Of a DNA stretch of 64,000 bases, positions 37,082-44,806 are shown piece after piece. The translations under genes were made by a program, and so were the position numbers. Origin of the DNA: Paenibacillus hamazuiensis (GTDB lineage Bacteria; Bacillota; Bacilli; Paenibacillales; NBRC-103111); NCBI RefSeq assembly GCF_023276405.1, contig NZ_JALRMO010000001.1, positions 6,527,501 to 6,591,500 of the forward strand, read 5' to 3'. Numbering within the stretch: the first letter of the stretch is position 1; the number at the start of each line of letters is the position of its first letter. Under the pieces are notes generated by a model. The model was not told where the DNA came from. It did no database searches and saw only the letters and a list, made by a program, of their open reading frames with translations.

Positions 37082-37642
37082 TTACCCGTTAAATCGGGCC
37101 ATTGTTTTCTCAAAAGGTTCCTTCAGCATATGCTCCATCGCTTCCACCGTACGATCCAATATTTGCGGCATCTTGGCAAACTCCTCCTTGGTGAACCGCG
37201 ACAGCACGTAGTCCGCGATATCGAAGCCCGGCGCCGGCCGGGAAATGCCCATCCGGATTCGGTTGAACGTCTGCGTGCCGAGGTGCTGGATCGCCGATTT
37301 AATGCCGTTGTGCCCACCTGCGCTGCCTTGATACCTTAAGCGGATTTGCCCGAACGGCGTGTCCAGATCGTCGTAAACGACGACCAGATCCTCAATCGGC
37401 ACTTTGTAAAAATCCATATACGCGCGCATCGATTCGCCCGATAAATTCATGAACGTCATCGGCTTCAGCAGAACAACCTTCTCGCCGTTGACGTTGCCTT
37501 CCCCGACGAGCCCCTTGCATTTGCTTTGCGTGATCTTAATCCCGTACTTATCGGCAAACCGATCCAGCGCCAGCCAGCCGATATTGTGCCGCGTCGTTTC
37601 ATATTGAACGCCCGGATTCCCCAGACCGACAAACCATTTCAA
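37082..37642 (-). CDS. pth: Peptidyl-tRNA hydrolase
   Basis: Pth recycles peptidyl-tRNA released by stalled ribosomes. I start at the TTG 37640-37642 (MKWFVGLGNPG) because AGGGAG precedes it; the in-frame ATG at 37705 would add 21 residues with no family similarity. The 186-residue protein has the catalytic His of TRHNIGW, KPMTFMNLSGES, VVYDDLDTPFGQIRLRYQGS in shortened form VVYDDLD, and GSAGGHNGIKS. It lies upstream of fin, as spoVC does in Bacillus. Confidence 0.95.
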   Translation of the reverse strand: MKWFVGLGNPGVQYETTRHNIGWLALDRFADKYGIKITQSKCKGLVGEGNVNGEKVVLLKPMTFMNLSGESMRAYMDFYKVPIEDLVVVYDDLDTPFGQIRLRYQGSAGGHNGIKSAIQHLGTQTFNRIRMGISRPAPGFDIADYVLSRFTKEEFAKMPQILDRTVEAMEHMLKEPFEKTMARFNG

Positions 37643-37900
37643 TTTCGTTCTTGTCTCCCTTCCGCCGCATCCGATACAATTCGGATAGAGGGAAAATTTC
37701 CCCATTTTGCAACTTGCGTTTCAACGCACACTCCACATTATACCAGCATCAACCTCGATAAGAAAAATGGCCCGGATGTCAGACCGTTTCGGGCGGAAAT
37801 TCCGCAGACGGCGAGCCGGCTATTCCTTGGCCGTCTATCGCCGACCCCGCTTCTGCGCCTATGTTTGTGCAGTTACATACCGTCGTCAGGAGGGGCTATT

Positions 37901-38101
37901 ATGTATGTGAACGGACAGCAGCTGACCGAAGACGATCATTTCCGCGAGCATTTGGAACATGGAATTCCGATCCAGGTGTACGAGCAGGCTTTGCACCGGG
38001 ATATTGGCTTTATCGACGATTTTACAGAGCATTTTATCAAAATCAACTCGGTTTTGTACAACCGCCGGCTGCATACGTTTATTTCGAGGCCGGGGTATTA
38101 A
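37901..38101 (+). CDS. Small 66-residue protein, function unknown
   Basis: An ATG at 37901 with a near-perfect AGGAGGGG site encodes 66 residues, starting MYVNGQQLTEDDHFREHLEH and ending YNRRLHTFISRPGY. The sequence is acidic in the first half and aromatic-basic at the end, without a membrane segment or cysteines. The good ribosome site and balanced composition argue for a real gene. It is one of three plus-strand genes in the window and diverges from pth. I recognise it only as an unassigned small protein, possibly conserved in Paenibacillus. The 195 bp before it hold no clear promoter. Confidence 0.7.
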   Translation: MYVNGQQLTEDDHFREHLEHGIPIQVYEQALHRDIGFIDDFTEHFIKINSVLYNRRLHTFISRPGY

Positions 38102-38500
38102 TCTGCACCCACCCTAAGTCCCCCACCAGGGGGACCCCAGGCTGCTCCTCCGTTGCGCCCCCCTAAACAAGATGACCGAGCGTCACAAAGGGGAATGAAA
38201 ATGGGCGCCATCGTCTATTTTCCCATCCCCCCCCCCCAAATGGGGGACCCCAGGCTTCCGAAGCCGGCTTTGCTGCGCAAAGCCCTTAAGGCGCTCGGGC
38301 GCCCTGGACCCGCCCGGTATGCGAGACTGCTCGCTGCTAGGGTCGCGTTTGTCCGGCATGGAATTATTGCCTTCGGGAAAAATTCCTATGCCGGACACGC
38401 CGCACTTTGGTGCTAACATGCTTGGAGCCAGTAAGTGCCTCGGGCTCGCGTTTGTCTGCCTCGGTTTGCTCGCGCAAACCATTGGCGGACACGCTTTACT
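38102..38500. repeat. Composite intergenic repeat, copy 3 (module A twice, B, C)
   Basis: The gap between the 66-codon gene and the rplY terminator contains two A-type units (38106-38165 and 38228-38303), one carrying an 11-base C run at 38227-38237. The B unit (38304-38405) holds a near-perfect hairpin, TGTCCGGCATGGAATT paired with AATTCCTATGCCGGACA. A degenerate C unit (about 38432-38495) ends in GGCGGACACGC. Module D is absent. Short open frames here are judged spurious. Confidence 0.8.
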
Positions 38501-38558
38501 AACCCACCGTTATAAACCGTTTTCCCAACCTCTTAGCAGCCATCGCTCTGCCCACGCC

Positions 38559-38585
38559 AAAAAGGACAGCCGGCCAGGCTGTCCA
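38559..38585 (-). terminator. Terminator of rplY
   Basis: The stem 38564-38571 with 38577-38584 (GGACAGCC/GGCTGTCC) is followed by TTTTT on the minus strand, immediately after the rplY stop. Confidence 0.9.
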
Positions 38586-38602
38586 ACGCTGGATTTCCCA
38601 TG

Positions 38603-39265
38603 TTAACTAACGGTCGATTTCTCTCCCGCTTCGTCGAGAGCGGCTTTAACCGCACCTTCGGAAGCGACGGTTTTGCCTTCGGTTTCCTCAGCGACAACCT
38701 CAGCTGCGGGCTCTTCCTTCTGAGGCATGAGTATCGTTACGAGAAGCTCGCTAGGATCGCTCTTCAGCTCGATTTCCTCGGGCAGCGTCAAGTCGCCGAC
38801 CAGCATATTGTCGCCGATTCCAAGCCTGCTGACATCGACCTTGACCGAGGTCGGAATGTTTTGCGGCAAACAGCGGATCTCGATGTCATGCCTTTGAATC
38901 TGCAGGATTCCGCCTTCTTTTACCCCAACCGCTTCCCCTTCGAAATCTAGTGCGACGACCGTTTTGACAGGCTCGTCCATATTGATTTGGTGAAAATCGA
39001 TATGTAACAGCTCGCGTGTAAGTTTATCACGTTGTACCTCGTTGATCATGACCGGCTGTTTGCCGACCTGGGGGATTTCCATTTCTATAATCGCATGGCG
39101 ATGCCCGCGGAGCAGCGCCATAAACTCCTTTTGATCGATGGCGATCGGAGTAACGCCTACTTTTTTTCCGTAAACGACGGCGGGCACCATGCCTTGCTTA
39201 CGCATCTCATTGATTTCGCCCTTGGTTTTGTTCTCGCGGCTTTGCGCTCGTACGGTTACTGCCAT
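38603..39265 (-). CDS. rplY: Ribosomal protein bL25, general stress form Ctc
   Basis: bL25 binds 5S rRNA in the large subunit; the long CTC form occurs in Bacillus as a stress protein. The 220-residue protein has the N-terminal L25 domain (MAVTVRAQSRENKTKGEINE, VPAVVYGK), then the TL5 beta domain with RCLPQNIPTSVKVDVSRLGIGD cut here to NIPTSVKVDVSRL. The C-terminal tail of about 35 residues is rich in Glu and Ala. No sigma-B promoter was found upstream. In Bacillus it lies between prs and pth; here prs is absent. Confidence 0.95.
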   Translation of the reverse strand: MAVTVRAQSRENKTKGEINEMRKQGMVPAVVYGKKVGVTPIAIDQKEFMALLRGHRHAIIEMEIPQVGKQPVMINEVQRDKLTRELLHIDFHQINMDEPVKTVVALDFEGEAVGVKEGGILQIQRHDIEIRCLPQNIPTSVKVDVSRLGIGDNMLVGDLTLPEEIELKSDPSELLVTILMPQKEEPAAEVVAEETEGKTVASEGAVKAALDEAGEKSTVS

Positions 39266-39481
39266 TGGATGTTGGACCTCCTTGAAACTGGGATTATTGC
39301 TAATTTGCCCAGAAAGTCCAACTCCTATGAGTTCTCCGGCCGGCTACTGTCATCAAAACTCCGGGCCTCCTTCGACTTTATGCAGAAGATGGCAACGTAG
39401 TATTCGAGCAAGCTTTACAGGCGGGGGCGACTGCGGTCACTCAAAACGAACGCAGGGGGGCGTGCCGCGCAGCTTTATTTA

Positions 39482-39660
39482 ACGGACAAATCATCACCGT
39501 AGCAATCTGTTTTTGAACTTCAGTATCTCTTACGGACATATTGTCCCCATAGCGGGCATAGTTAAGTAGAAAGCAGCCGATAGGGCATTCTACGAGGATA
39601 AAATGTCCGTCAGGCAAGCTCGGCATCTAGAATCCGATTCTGGCGTTCCCTTATGTCCGT
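39482..39660. repeat. Nested inverted repeats of TGTCCGT
   Basis: ACGGACA occurs at 39482-39488 and 39532-39538, and TGTCCGT at 39605-39611 and 39654-39660. The 2+2 arrangement in opposite orientation with near-equal spacing (50 and 49 bp) suggests a degenerate palindromic element. The remainder of the gap from 39266 to 39481 shows nothing recognisable. Confidence 0.45.
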
Positions 39661-40070
39661 TAGCGACTGTCCGCCAGTCAAATCAGAGCACTGAAGATGG
39701 GAGGCGAGTTTCTCTGCAGGATAACGGTCGCAGCATTCGTCTGGCAAAACGTATGGTCTCCGCTTCAATCCAATGAGTGTGAAATGGGCCATGAGATAAA
39801 CTTCCCGACGAAAGGGAGAACAAGTTGTTTGCAGACCGAAGGATCTTCCTTGATCGATAAATAAGCGTTGGGAAGAAACGACCAATCGTCAAGAACCAAC
39901 ATGGCCTGCTTCATGCATAAATCTTTAAACCGCCATGTTTCGATATCTCTGGCATGGGTGCTATAGCCGTGAATTTCTATGCACCCTGTCACTCCTGCCG
40001 GCGTATAGGCAAGATCGAGGTAACGATAGCGATTGTGCAAATCCCGCACTTCCCATTTCAGCTACGACAG
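39610..40070 (-). pseudogene. Decayed gene remnant, possible nuclease-fold protein
   Basis: Two overlapping minus-strand frames read as pieces of one protein. The upstream piece (frame ending 39765) has LKWEVRDLHNRYRYLDLAYT, then GCIEIHGYSTHARDIETWRF and MLVLDDWSFLPNAYLSIKED. Its coding similarity begins just after an in-frame TAG near 40063. The downstream frame (ending 39610) continues with LKRRPYVLPDECCDRYPAEK and ASHLQCSD. The EIHGY...HARDI pattern recalls nuclease-like proteins with a C-terminal winged helix that I associate with Paenibacillus; this is from memory and unverified. No intact start, and at least one frameshift, mark it as a pseudogene. Confidence 0.5.
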
Positions 40071-40078
40071 CTTAACGG

Positions 40079-40594
40079 TTAAAACTCGCCGCTACGGCTG
40101 CGCTTGCCCGAAAATGCCACCAATATACCTACGACTACGAGAACGATCGCGATAATCGAGCGACTGCCGAGAAATTCGTTCCACAAAGCACCGATCGACA
40201 GCAGGGTGAAAAACATCAGCGACATCACGAGTAAAATATTGATCGGTATGAGCAGCCAGCGGTTGCGTCCGCCGAACCAGTAAAACTCGAACAGCCCCAC
40301 CGATACCGCAAACATAAAGCCTGGCCAAAGCACATGCCATAAATCAAACAGCATCGCAAGCTGGCAGACAACACCGGCAACAAGCAGGATGCCACCGGGA
40401 ATAAGAAGTCCTGCCCCCCGCCGACCGGTTAAGCTGAAATATAACCAATGGAAAAACACGCCCAAAGGCAGCATGAACAAGCTGGGCCAAAAATAAGCGA
40501 ACAGCGAGCCCGTTTGCAGCGTATGATCTTTTGCGGTAAAGAGCAGGATGCCGAGGGCTGCCAACACGATACCGAATAACGCTCTCTGATTCAT
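40079..40594 (-). CDS. Small integral membrane protein, function unknown
   Basis: This 171-residue protein starts MNQRALFGIVLAALGILLF; the ATG at 40592-40594 follows AAAGGTGG. About six hydrophobic segments are visible, with FAYFWPSLFMLPLGVFFHW and LLIPGGILLVAGVVCQLAML, and a short basic C-terminus (GKRSRSGEF). The arrangement resembles small LiaF/YvlD-like membrane proteins, but no specific family is claimed. It occupies, with a repeat element, the slot where prs lies in Bacillus. Confidence 0.75.
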   Translation of the reverse strand: MNQRALFGIVLAALGILLFTAKDHTLQTGSLFAYFWPSLFMLPLGVFFHWLYFSLTGRRGAGLLIPGGILLVAGVVCQLAMLFDLWHVLWPGFMFAVSVGLFEFYWFGGRNRWLLIPINILLVMSLMFFTLLSIGALWNEFLGSRSIIAIVLVVVGILVAFSGKRSRSGEF

Positions 40595-40696
40595 AAGAAC
40601 GAAAACCACCTTTACCACAATCTGACTTGCTGCTCCATTATACATCGCGAACCGGTCTTCGTCCTCATTCTTCAGACTGATTTAATATTAAAAAGT

Positions 40697-41356
40697 CAAC
40701 CCCTAAATCCTCCTGAGGGGGACCCGAGGCTTCCTAAACCGCCTTTGCTCCTCAAAGCCCTTAAGGCGCCCCAAGCGCAATGTTGTCAGCTTAACTGGTA
40801 TGGACGAAATCGAGGGTTGAATCATAGAAGACCAAATGACACTTGGAACTGTTTGTTATTCCTCGCAAAGTTTATGAAAATAGAGGAACGCATGTTCGCT
40901 ATTCTTAAAAAAATAGGCTCAGCGAAAAAATAGAGGAAATGAGATGCGCTAAATCGGTAGAAAATGGCTTGTGGATTGGGAAAATCGACAAATAGATCAC
41001 CTGAGTTCCGCTAATTTCCAAAAATGTCCGAAATCGCCCCACTTAGCGAACCATAGTTCCGCTATGTTCCCGCTTAACCTGACAACATGCGCTCGGGCCC
41101 CGGACCCCGCCCGCAACACGCAAGTGCTCGCTTCCAGTTCGCGTTTGACAGGCATGAATTTGGGGCTGCTCGCCCGAATCGTATGCCCGACGCGCGTGGG
41201 GTTCGACCGACCGCCGCGCAGCGCCGAAACGCGCGCCTGGGATTCGCGCGCGTTGGAAAATGTACTTTGGAACAAAGAGGCCGGAAGCAGGTGCGTGCCT
41301 CTGGCCGCGGTTGCCCGGCACTTTTCGTCTCACGCCGAAGTAGTGCCGGGCACGCT
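40697..41356. repeat. Composite intergenic repeat, copy 2 (modules A-D-B-C)
   Basis: The 40646-41456 gap holds module A (CCCCTAAATCC, 40697-40790), module D (about 40812-41095) closely matching 26465-26755, a diverged B (GGACCCCGCCCG, then CAGTTCGCGTTTGACAGGC) and a C unit with a strong hairpin, TGCCCGGCACTTTTCG paired with CGAAGTAGTGCCGGGCA (about 41311-41353). Between B and C is a GC-rich stretch (41190-41270) absent from copy 1. No gene was accepted here. Confidence 0.8.
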
Positions 41357-41456
41357 ATACGCTGGTGCAGGCGCCGTGGAAGAAATACATGACTCCCCTG
41401 ATCCATCTTGTTGCCACGGAAGTTCACTGCCGTCCCCTCTACAGACTACTCTATAA

Positions 41457-41490
41457 ACAAAAAACCCTGCCTCCTTGTCGGAAACAGAGC
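41457..41490 (-). terminator. Terminator of glmU
   Basis: A 10-bp stem with wobble pairs (41465-41474 with 41480-41489, 5-nt loop) is followed by TTTTTT on the minus strand, after the glmU stop. Confidence 0.75.
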
Positions 41491-41511
41491 TGCTTAATGA
41501 GATTACTTCTC

Positions 41512-42912
41512 TTATTTCTCCTGCTTTGCCTGCTTTTTCGCCAAAAACTTGCTGCGGATTTTCTCGGCGTAACCCGGCTTGTTCGTTTGCCGCTCGCGGG
41601 CGATAGCCAGATCGTTCGACGGCACGTCGTGCGTGATGGTGGAACCCGCTACCACGTAAGCCCCTTTGCCGACCTTAACCGGTGCGATCAAGTTGACGTT
41701 GCTGCCGACAAATGCGTCTTCCTCCACCTCAGTCAGCTGCTTGTTAAAGCCGTCGTAGTTGACGGTGATCGCGCCGCAGCCGAAGTTGACGTTGCGTCCG
41801 ATCTTGGCGTCGCCTACATACGAGAGGTGAGAAACTTTAACTTCGTCGCCCAAAGTCGCGTTTTTGATTTCCACGAAATCGCCGATCTTTACGTTTTCCC
41901 CCAGCTTCGCTCCCGGGCGCAAATAAGCAAAAGGACCGATCGACGTGCCTTTGCCCACTTCCGCTTCCTGAAGCACCGAGCGATTCACCGTGACGCCATC
42001 GCCGATGACACTGTCGGTGATATCCGATTGCGGTCCGATCTCGCAGTCCTCTCCGATCACCGTGCGGCCCCGTAGCACCGTACCGGGCAAAATCACCGTG
42101 TCCGCGCCGATCTGAACGTCCGCGCCGATGTACGTGCTGGCCGGGTCTATGAGGCTGACCCCATTTAGCATATGCTTGCGGTTAATGCGCCTGCGCATAA
42201 TTTCCTCCGCCTCGGACAAAGCGACGCGATCGTTAACACCCAGCGTCTCCGTCCAATCCGGAGTGCAATATGCTTCGACGATTTCGCCTTTTCCGACCAG
42301 AATACCGATGACATCCGTCAAATAATATTCGTTTTGCGCGTTATTGTTCGTTACTTGGCTGAGCGCCTCAAACAGCTTTCGGTTCGAGAAAATATACATT
42401 CCCGAATTAATCTCGCGAATCGCCCGCTGCTCCGGCGTGCAGTCCTTCTCTTCCACGATGCGCACGCAGCGCCCCTGCTCGTCGCGAATAATCCGGCCGA
42501 GGCCGTGCGGATTATCCATCATCGCCGTCATCACGGTGGCCGCCGCGCCTTTTTCCTGATGGAACGAGATCATCTGCTGCAGCGATTCGACGGTAACAAG
42601 AGGGGTATCGCCATACAGCAGCACCGTAAGTCCGTCTTCGCTTCCGACAAGCGCCTCGGCCTGCATGACGGCGTGTCCGGTGCCGAGCTGCTGTTCCTGA
42701 AGAACAAACTCCGCACGATCGCCCAAATATCCTCTCACCGCTTCCGCCCCGTGCCCTACGACAACAACCGTTCTATGTGTTTGAAGCTGCTCCAGTACGC
42801 CGACGACATGCCCTACCATCGGTTTTCCGCAAACCGGGTGCAGCACTTTATACAGCTTCGATTTCATCCTTTTTCCCTGTCCTGCCGCCAAAACTATGCC
42901 TATAATATTCAA
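41512..42912 (-). CDS. glmU: Bifunctional N-acetylglucosamine-1-phosphate uridyltransferase / glucosamine-1-phosphate acetyltransferase
   Basis: GlmU makes UDP-GlcNAc for cell wall synthesis. The TTG start at 42910-42912 (MNIIGIVLAAGQGKRM) has AGGAGG at 11 bases and gives 466 residues. The N-terminal pyrophosphorylase domain shows AAGQGKRMKSKLYKVLHP, GTGHAVMQAE and LLYGDTPLV. The C-terminal left-handed helix has hexapeptide repeats and the acetyltransferase motif FGCGAITVNYDG. It follows spoVG as in Bacillus, where prs comes next; here it ends with its own terminator. Confidence 0.96.
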   Translation of the reverse strand: MNIIGIVLAAGQGKRMKSKLYKVLHPVCGKPMVGHVVGVLEQLQTHRTVVVVGHGAEAVRGYLGDRAEFVLQEQQLGTGHAVMQAEALVGSEDGLTVLLYGDTPLVTVESLQQMISFHQEKGAAATVMTAMMDNPHGLGRIIRDEQGRCVRIVEEKDCTPEQRAIREINSGMYIFSNRKLFEALSQVTNNNAQNEYYLTDVIGILVGKGEIVEAYCTPDWTETLGVNDRVALSEAEEIMRRRINRKHMLNGVSLIDPASTYIGADVQIGADTVILPGTVLRGRTVIGEDCEIGPQSDITDSVIGDGVTVNRSVLQEAEVGKGTSIGPFAYLRPGAKLGENVKIGDFVEIKNATLGDEVKVSHLSYVGDAKIGRNVNFGCGAITVNYDGFNKQLTEVEEDAFVGSNVNLIAPVKVGKGAYVVAGSTITHDVPSNDLAIARERQTNKPGYAEKIRSKFLAKKQAKQEK

Positions 42913-43047
42913 AATGATTTCAACCTCCTGCCACATAACATGAGCGTTTTGAGAAGATAAAATCTGTACCCCTTCCCCGCCTCAAATATATCGCAATTGG
43001 CCCAAAAAGAAAAGAGAGCCGTCAGCGGCTCCCCAGTAGCGCTTACA

Positions 43048-43332
43048 TTATGCACCTTCTTCGATAACCTCTTCCTCCGTGGCTGCGCGGTCATATTCAG
43101 CCAGAACGGCCGCCTGAATTTTCTCGCGGGTAGAGGAAGATATGGGATGAGCAATATCCCGAAACTCTCCGTCCGGAGTTCGCTTGCTGGGCATGGCCAC
43201 AAACATGCCGTTGTTCCCGTCAATAACGCGAATATCGTGAACGACGAACTCGTTATCGATGGTTATGGAAGCAATGGCTTTCATTCTCCCTTCCGAGTTA
43301 ACCCGGCGGAGTCTCACGTCTGTAATTTGCAC
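43048..43332 (-). CDS. spoVG: Septation regulator SpoVG
   Basis: SpoVG is a small RNA/DNA-binding regulator of septation and other late-growth genes. I start at the GTG 43330-43332 ([12 protein letters not shown]), after AAGGTGG; this gives 94 residues. The conserved core is [20 protein letters not shown] followed by [17 protein letters not shown]. The tail is acidic. It lies between ridA and glmU. The sigma-H promoter upstream matches the classic one of Bacillus spoVG. Confidence 0.97.
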   Translation of the reverse strand: MQITDVRLRRVNSEGRMKAIASITIDNEFVVHDIRVIDGNNGMFVAMPSKRTPDGEFRDIAHPISSSTREKIQAAVLAEYDRAATEEEVIEEGA

Positions 43333-43373
43333 TATTAGTTCACCACCTTTTCCCATATGAGAAGACTTGGTGT

Positions 43374-43402
43374 ATAATTCCACATTTTAGGGCAAAATCC
43401 TT
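43374..43402 (-). promoter_or_regulatory. Sigma-H promoter of spoVG
   Basis: On the minus strand GAAGGATTT and GTGGAATTA are separated by 11 bases, an exact fit to the sigma-H pattern RnAGGAwWW-n11-RnnGAATww. An AT-rich block (43403-43440) lies just upstream, as in Bacillus, where it binds AbrB. Confidence 0.88.
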
Positions 43403-43448
43403 CTTTTATAAAAAGAAATTTCTAAAAAATTATAAATAGTTGCTTAAT

Positions 43449-43841
43449 TTAAAATGTTTCGACATTTATCGCTGCAATAAGCTCGATTTCGACAAGAACA
43501 TCCTTCGGAAGCCGCGCCACTTCGACAGTGGAGCGGGCCGGTTTATGGTCTCCGAAATAGGAAGCATATACTTCGTTAAGCGCTGCGAACTGGTTCATGT
43601 CCTTGATAAAAACCGTCGCTTTTACCACCTGGCCCAATGTGGCTCCGGCCGCTTCGAGCACCGCCTGCAAATTCCGGAACACCTGATGCGTTTGCTCTAC
43701 GATGCCTCCCTGCACGACTTGTCCATCCAAACCGAGCGGAATTTGTCCGGAGGTAAAAATCAAATTGCCGACTTTCATTGCTTGCGAATAGGGACCGATT
43801 GCCGCCGGCGCCTCATTCGATGCGATCGTTTCCAATTTCAT
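43449..43841 (-). CDS. ridA: Enamine/imine deaminase RidA (YabJ)
   Basis: RidA hydrolyses reactive 2-aminoacrylate-type intermediates. The ATG at 43839-43841 follows AAGGAG at 10 bases; an ATG three codons earlier is too close to that site. The 130-residue protein has [20 protein letters not shown], the Arg of [19 protein letters not shown] (the carboxylate-binding arginine) and a C-terminal IELIAA strand. It lies 5 bp after purR; in Bacillus yabJ is also linked to purR and affects purine control. Confidence 0.95.
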   Translation of the reverse strand: MKLETIASNEAPAAIGPYSQAMKVGNLIFTSGQIPLGLDGQVVQGGIVEQTHQVFRNLQAVLEAAGATLGQVVKATVFIKDMNQFAALNEVYASYFGDHKPARSTVEVARLPKDVLVEIELIAAINVETF

Positions 43842-43846
43842 GCCGT

Positions 43847-44674
43847 TCATTCTCCTTCGTCAAAATAATTTCCGGGTACGACGGTAATTTGTCTCGTTTT
43901 GGAATCGACTCCGGACAGCCTGGCCAGAGAAACATACTCCTCGACCAAGTGTTCCTCGACTTCTCCCGACTCCACAAAAACGCCGACGCCTTTCACGGTT
44001 GCCTTGAATTCGCCGAGCAGATCCATCATGCCGTGGATCGTGCCGCCGACCCGCATAAAGTCGTCGATGATCAGCACCTTCGATTCTTCCTTCAACGCTC
44101 TCCGGGCAAGCGACATCGTCTGGATCCGCTTGTTCGAGCCGGACACGTAGTTGATGCTGACCGCGGAGCCTTCCGTCACTTTGTTGTCTCTGCGGACAAT
44201 GACGACGGGCAGGTTCAAATACGATGCCGTCGCATAAGCGATCGGAATTCCTTTCGTTTCCACCGTCATGACGACATCGATGTCGCGTCCGGCGAACGCC
44301 GACGCAAACGTCTTGCCTATTTCATTCAAAACAAGCGGCTGCCCCATGATATCCGACATATACAAATACCCGCCGGGTAGAACCCGTTCGGGAAGCTCAA
44401 GCTGACGGCAAATACCCTCGATAAACTGCAGAGAAGCCCTCTTGGGCATGCGGGGAATGAATTTTACGCCGCCTGCCGCGCCCGCCAATGTTTGCAGCTC
44501 GCCGAGACCCTCGGCTTCGAATACCTCTTTAATAATCGCCAGATCCTCGCTGATCGAGGATTTCGCGGAATTGTATCGGTCAGCGAACGTTGTGAGCGGA
44601 ATGAGCGTGTGGGGGCGAAACAGCAAATACTGTGTCATTTCCACCAACCTGGCACTTCGTTTCAATTTTTTCAA
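43847..44674 (-). CDS. purR: Purine operon repressor PurR
   Basis: PurR represses purine genes and responds to PRPP. The TTG at 44672-44674 ([10 protein letters not shown]) has AGGGGG at 8 bases, giving 275 residues. An N-terminal winged helix ([38 protein letters not shown]) is joined to a phosphoribosyltransferase-type domain with the PRPP motif [13 protein letters not shown]. ridA follows. A possible PurBox in its own promoter suggests autoregulation, as in Bacillus. Confidence 0.95.
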   Translation of the reverse strand: MKKLKRSARLVEMTQYLLFRPHTLIPLTTFADRYNSAKSSISEDLAIIKEVFEAEGLGELQTLAGAAGGVKFIPRMPKRASLQFIEGICRQLELPERVLPGGYLYMSDIMGQPLVLNEIGKTFASAFAGRDIDVVMTVETKGIPIAYATASYLNLPVVIVRRDNKVTEGSAVSINYVSGSNKRIQTMSLARRALKEESKVLIIDDFMRVGGTIHGMMDLLGEFKATVKGVGVFVESGEVEEHLVEEYVSLARLSGVDSKTRQITVVPGNYFDEGE

Positions 44675-44698
44675 TGTCAGCACCCCCTGATCCCAAAA

Positions 44699-44749
44699 AA
44701 ATCCGAATATTATAATGAAAATATATCATTTTTATCCGTATTTATTCAA
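44699..44749 (-). promoter_or_regulatory. purR promoter with candidate PurBox
   Basis: TTGAAT (44744-44749) and TATATT (44720-44725) are 18 bp apart on the minus strand. Just downstream, AAATCCGAATATT at 44699-44711 on the plus strand matches the PurBox AWWWCCGAACWWT at 12 of 13 positions. A second properly spaced box was not found. Confidence 0.5.
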
Positions 44750-44806
44750 GATATTCATGAAAATTATTCTAACATCAACCTGACACATTCGCCCGAAACG
44801 TGAACA

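Noticed and set aside
38153-38606. Frames of 87-99 codons on both strands
   Set aside because: They run through repeat copy 3, including the C homopolymer, and are not kept in other copies.
39441-39626. 61-codon minus-strand frame
   Set aside because: It lies across the TGTCCGT inverted repeats and has no ribosome site.
40971-41456. 161-codon plus-strand frame and overlapping minus-strand frames
   Set aside because: They lie in repeat copy 2, and the corresponding DNA in copies 1 and 3 does not keep the frame.
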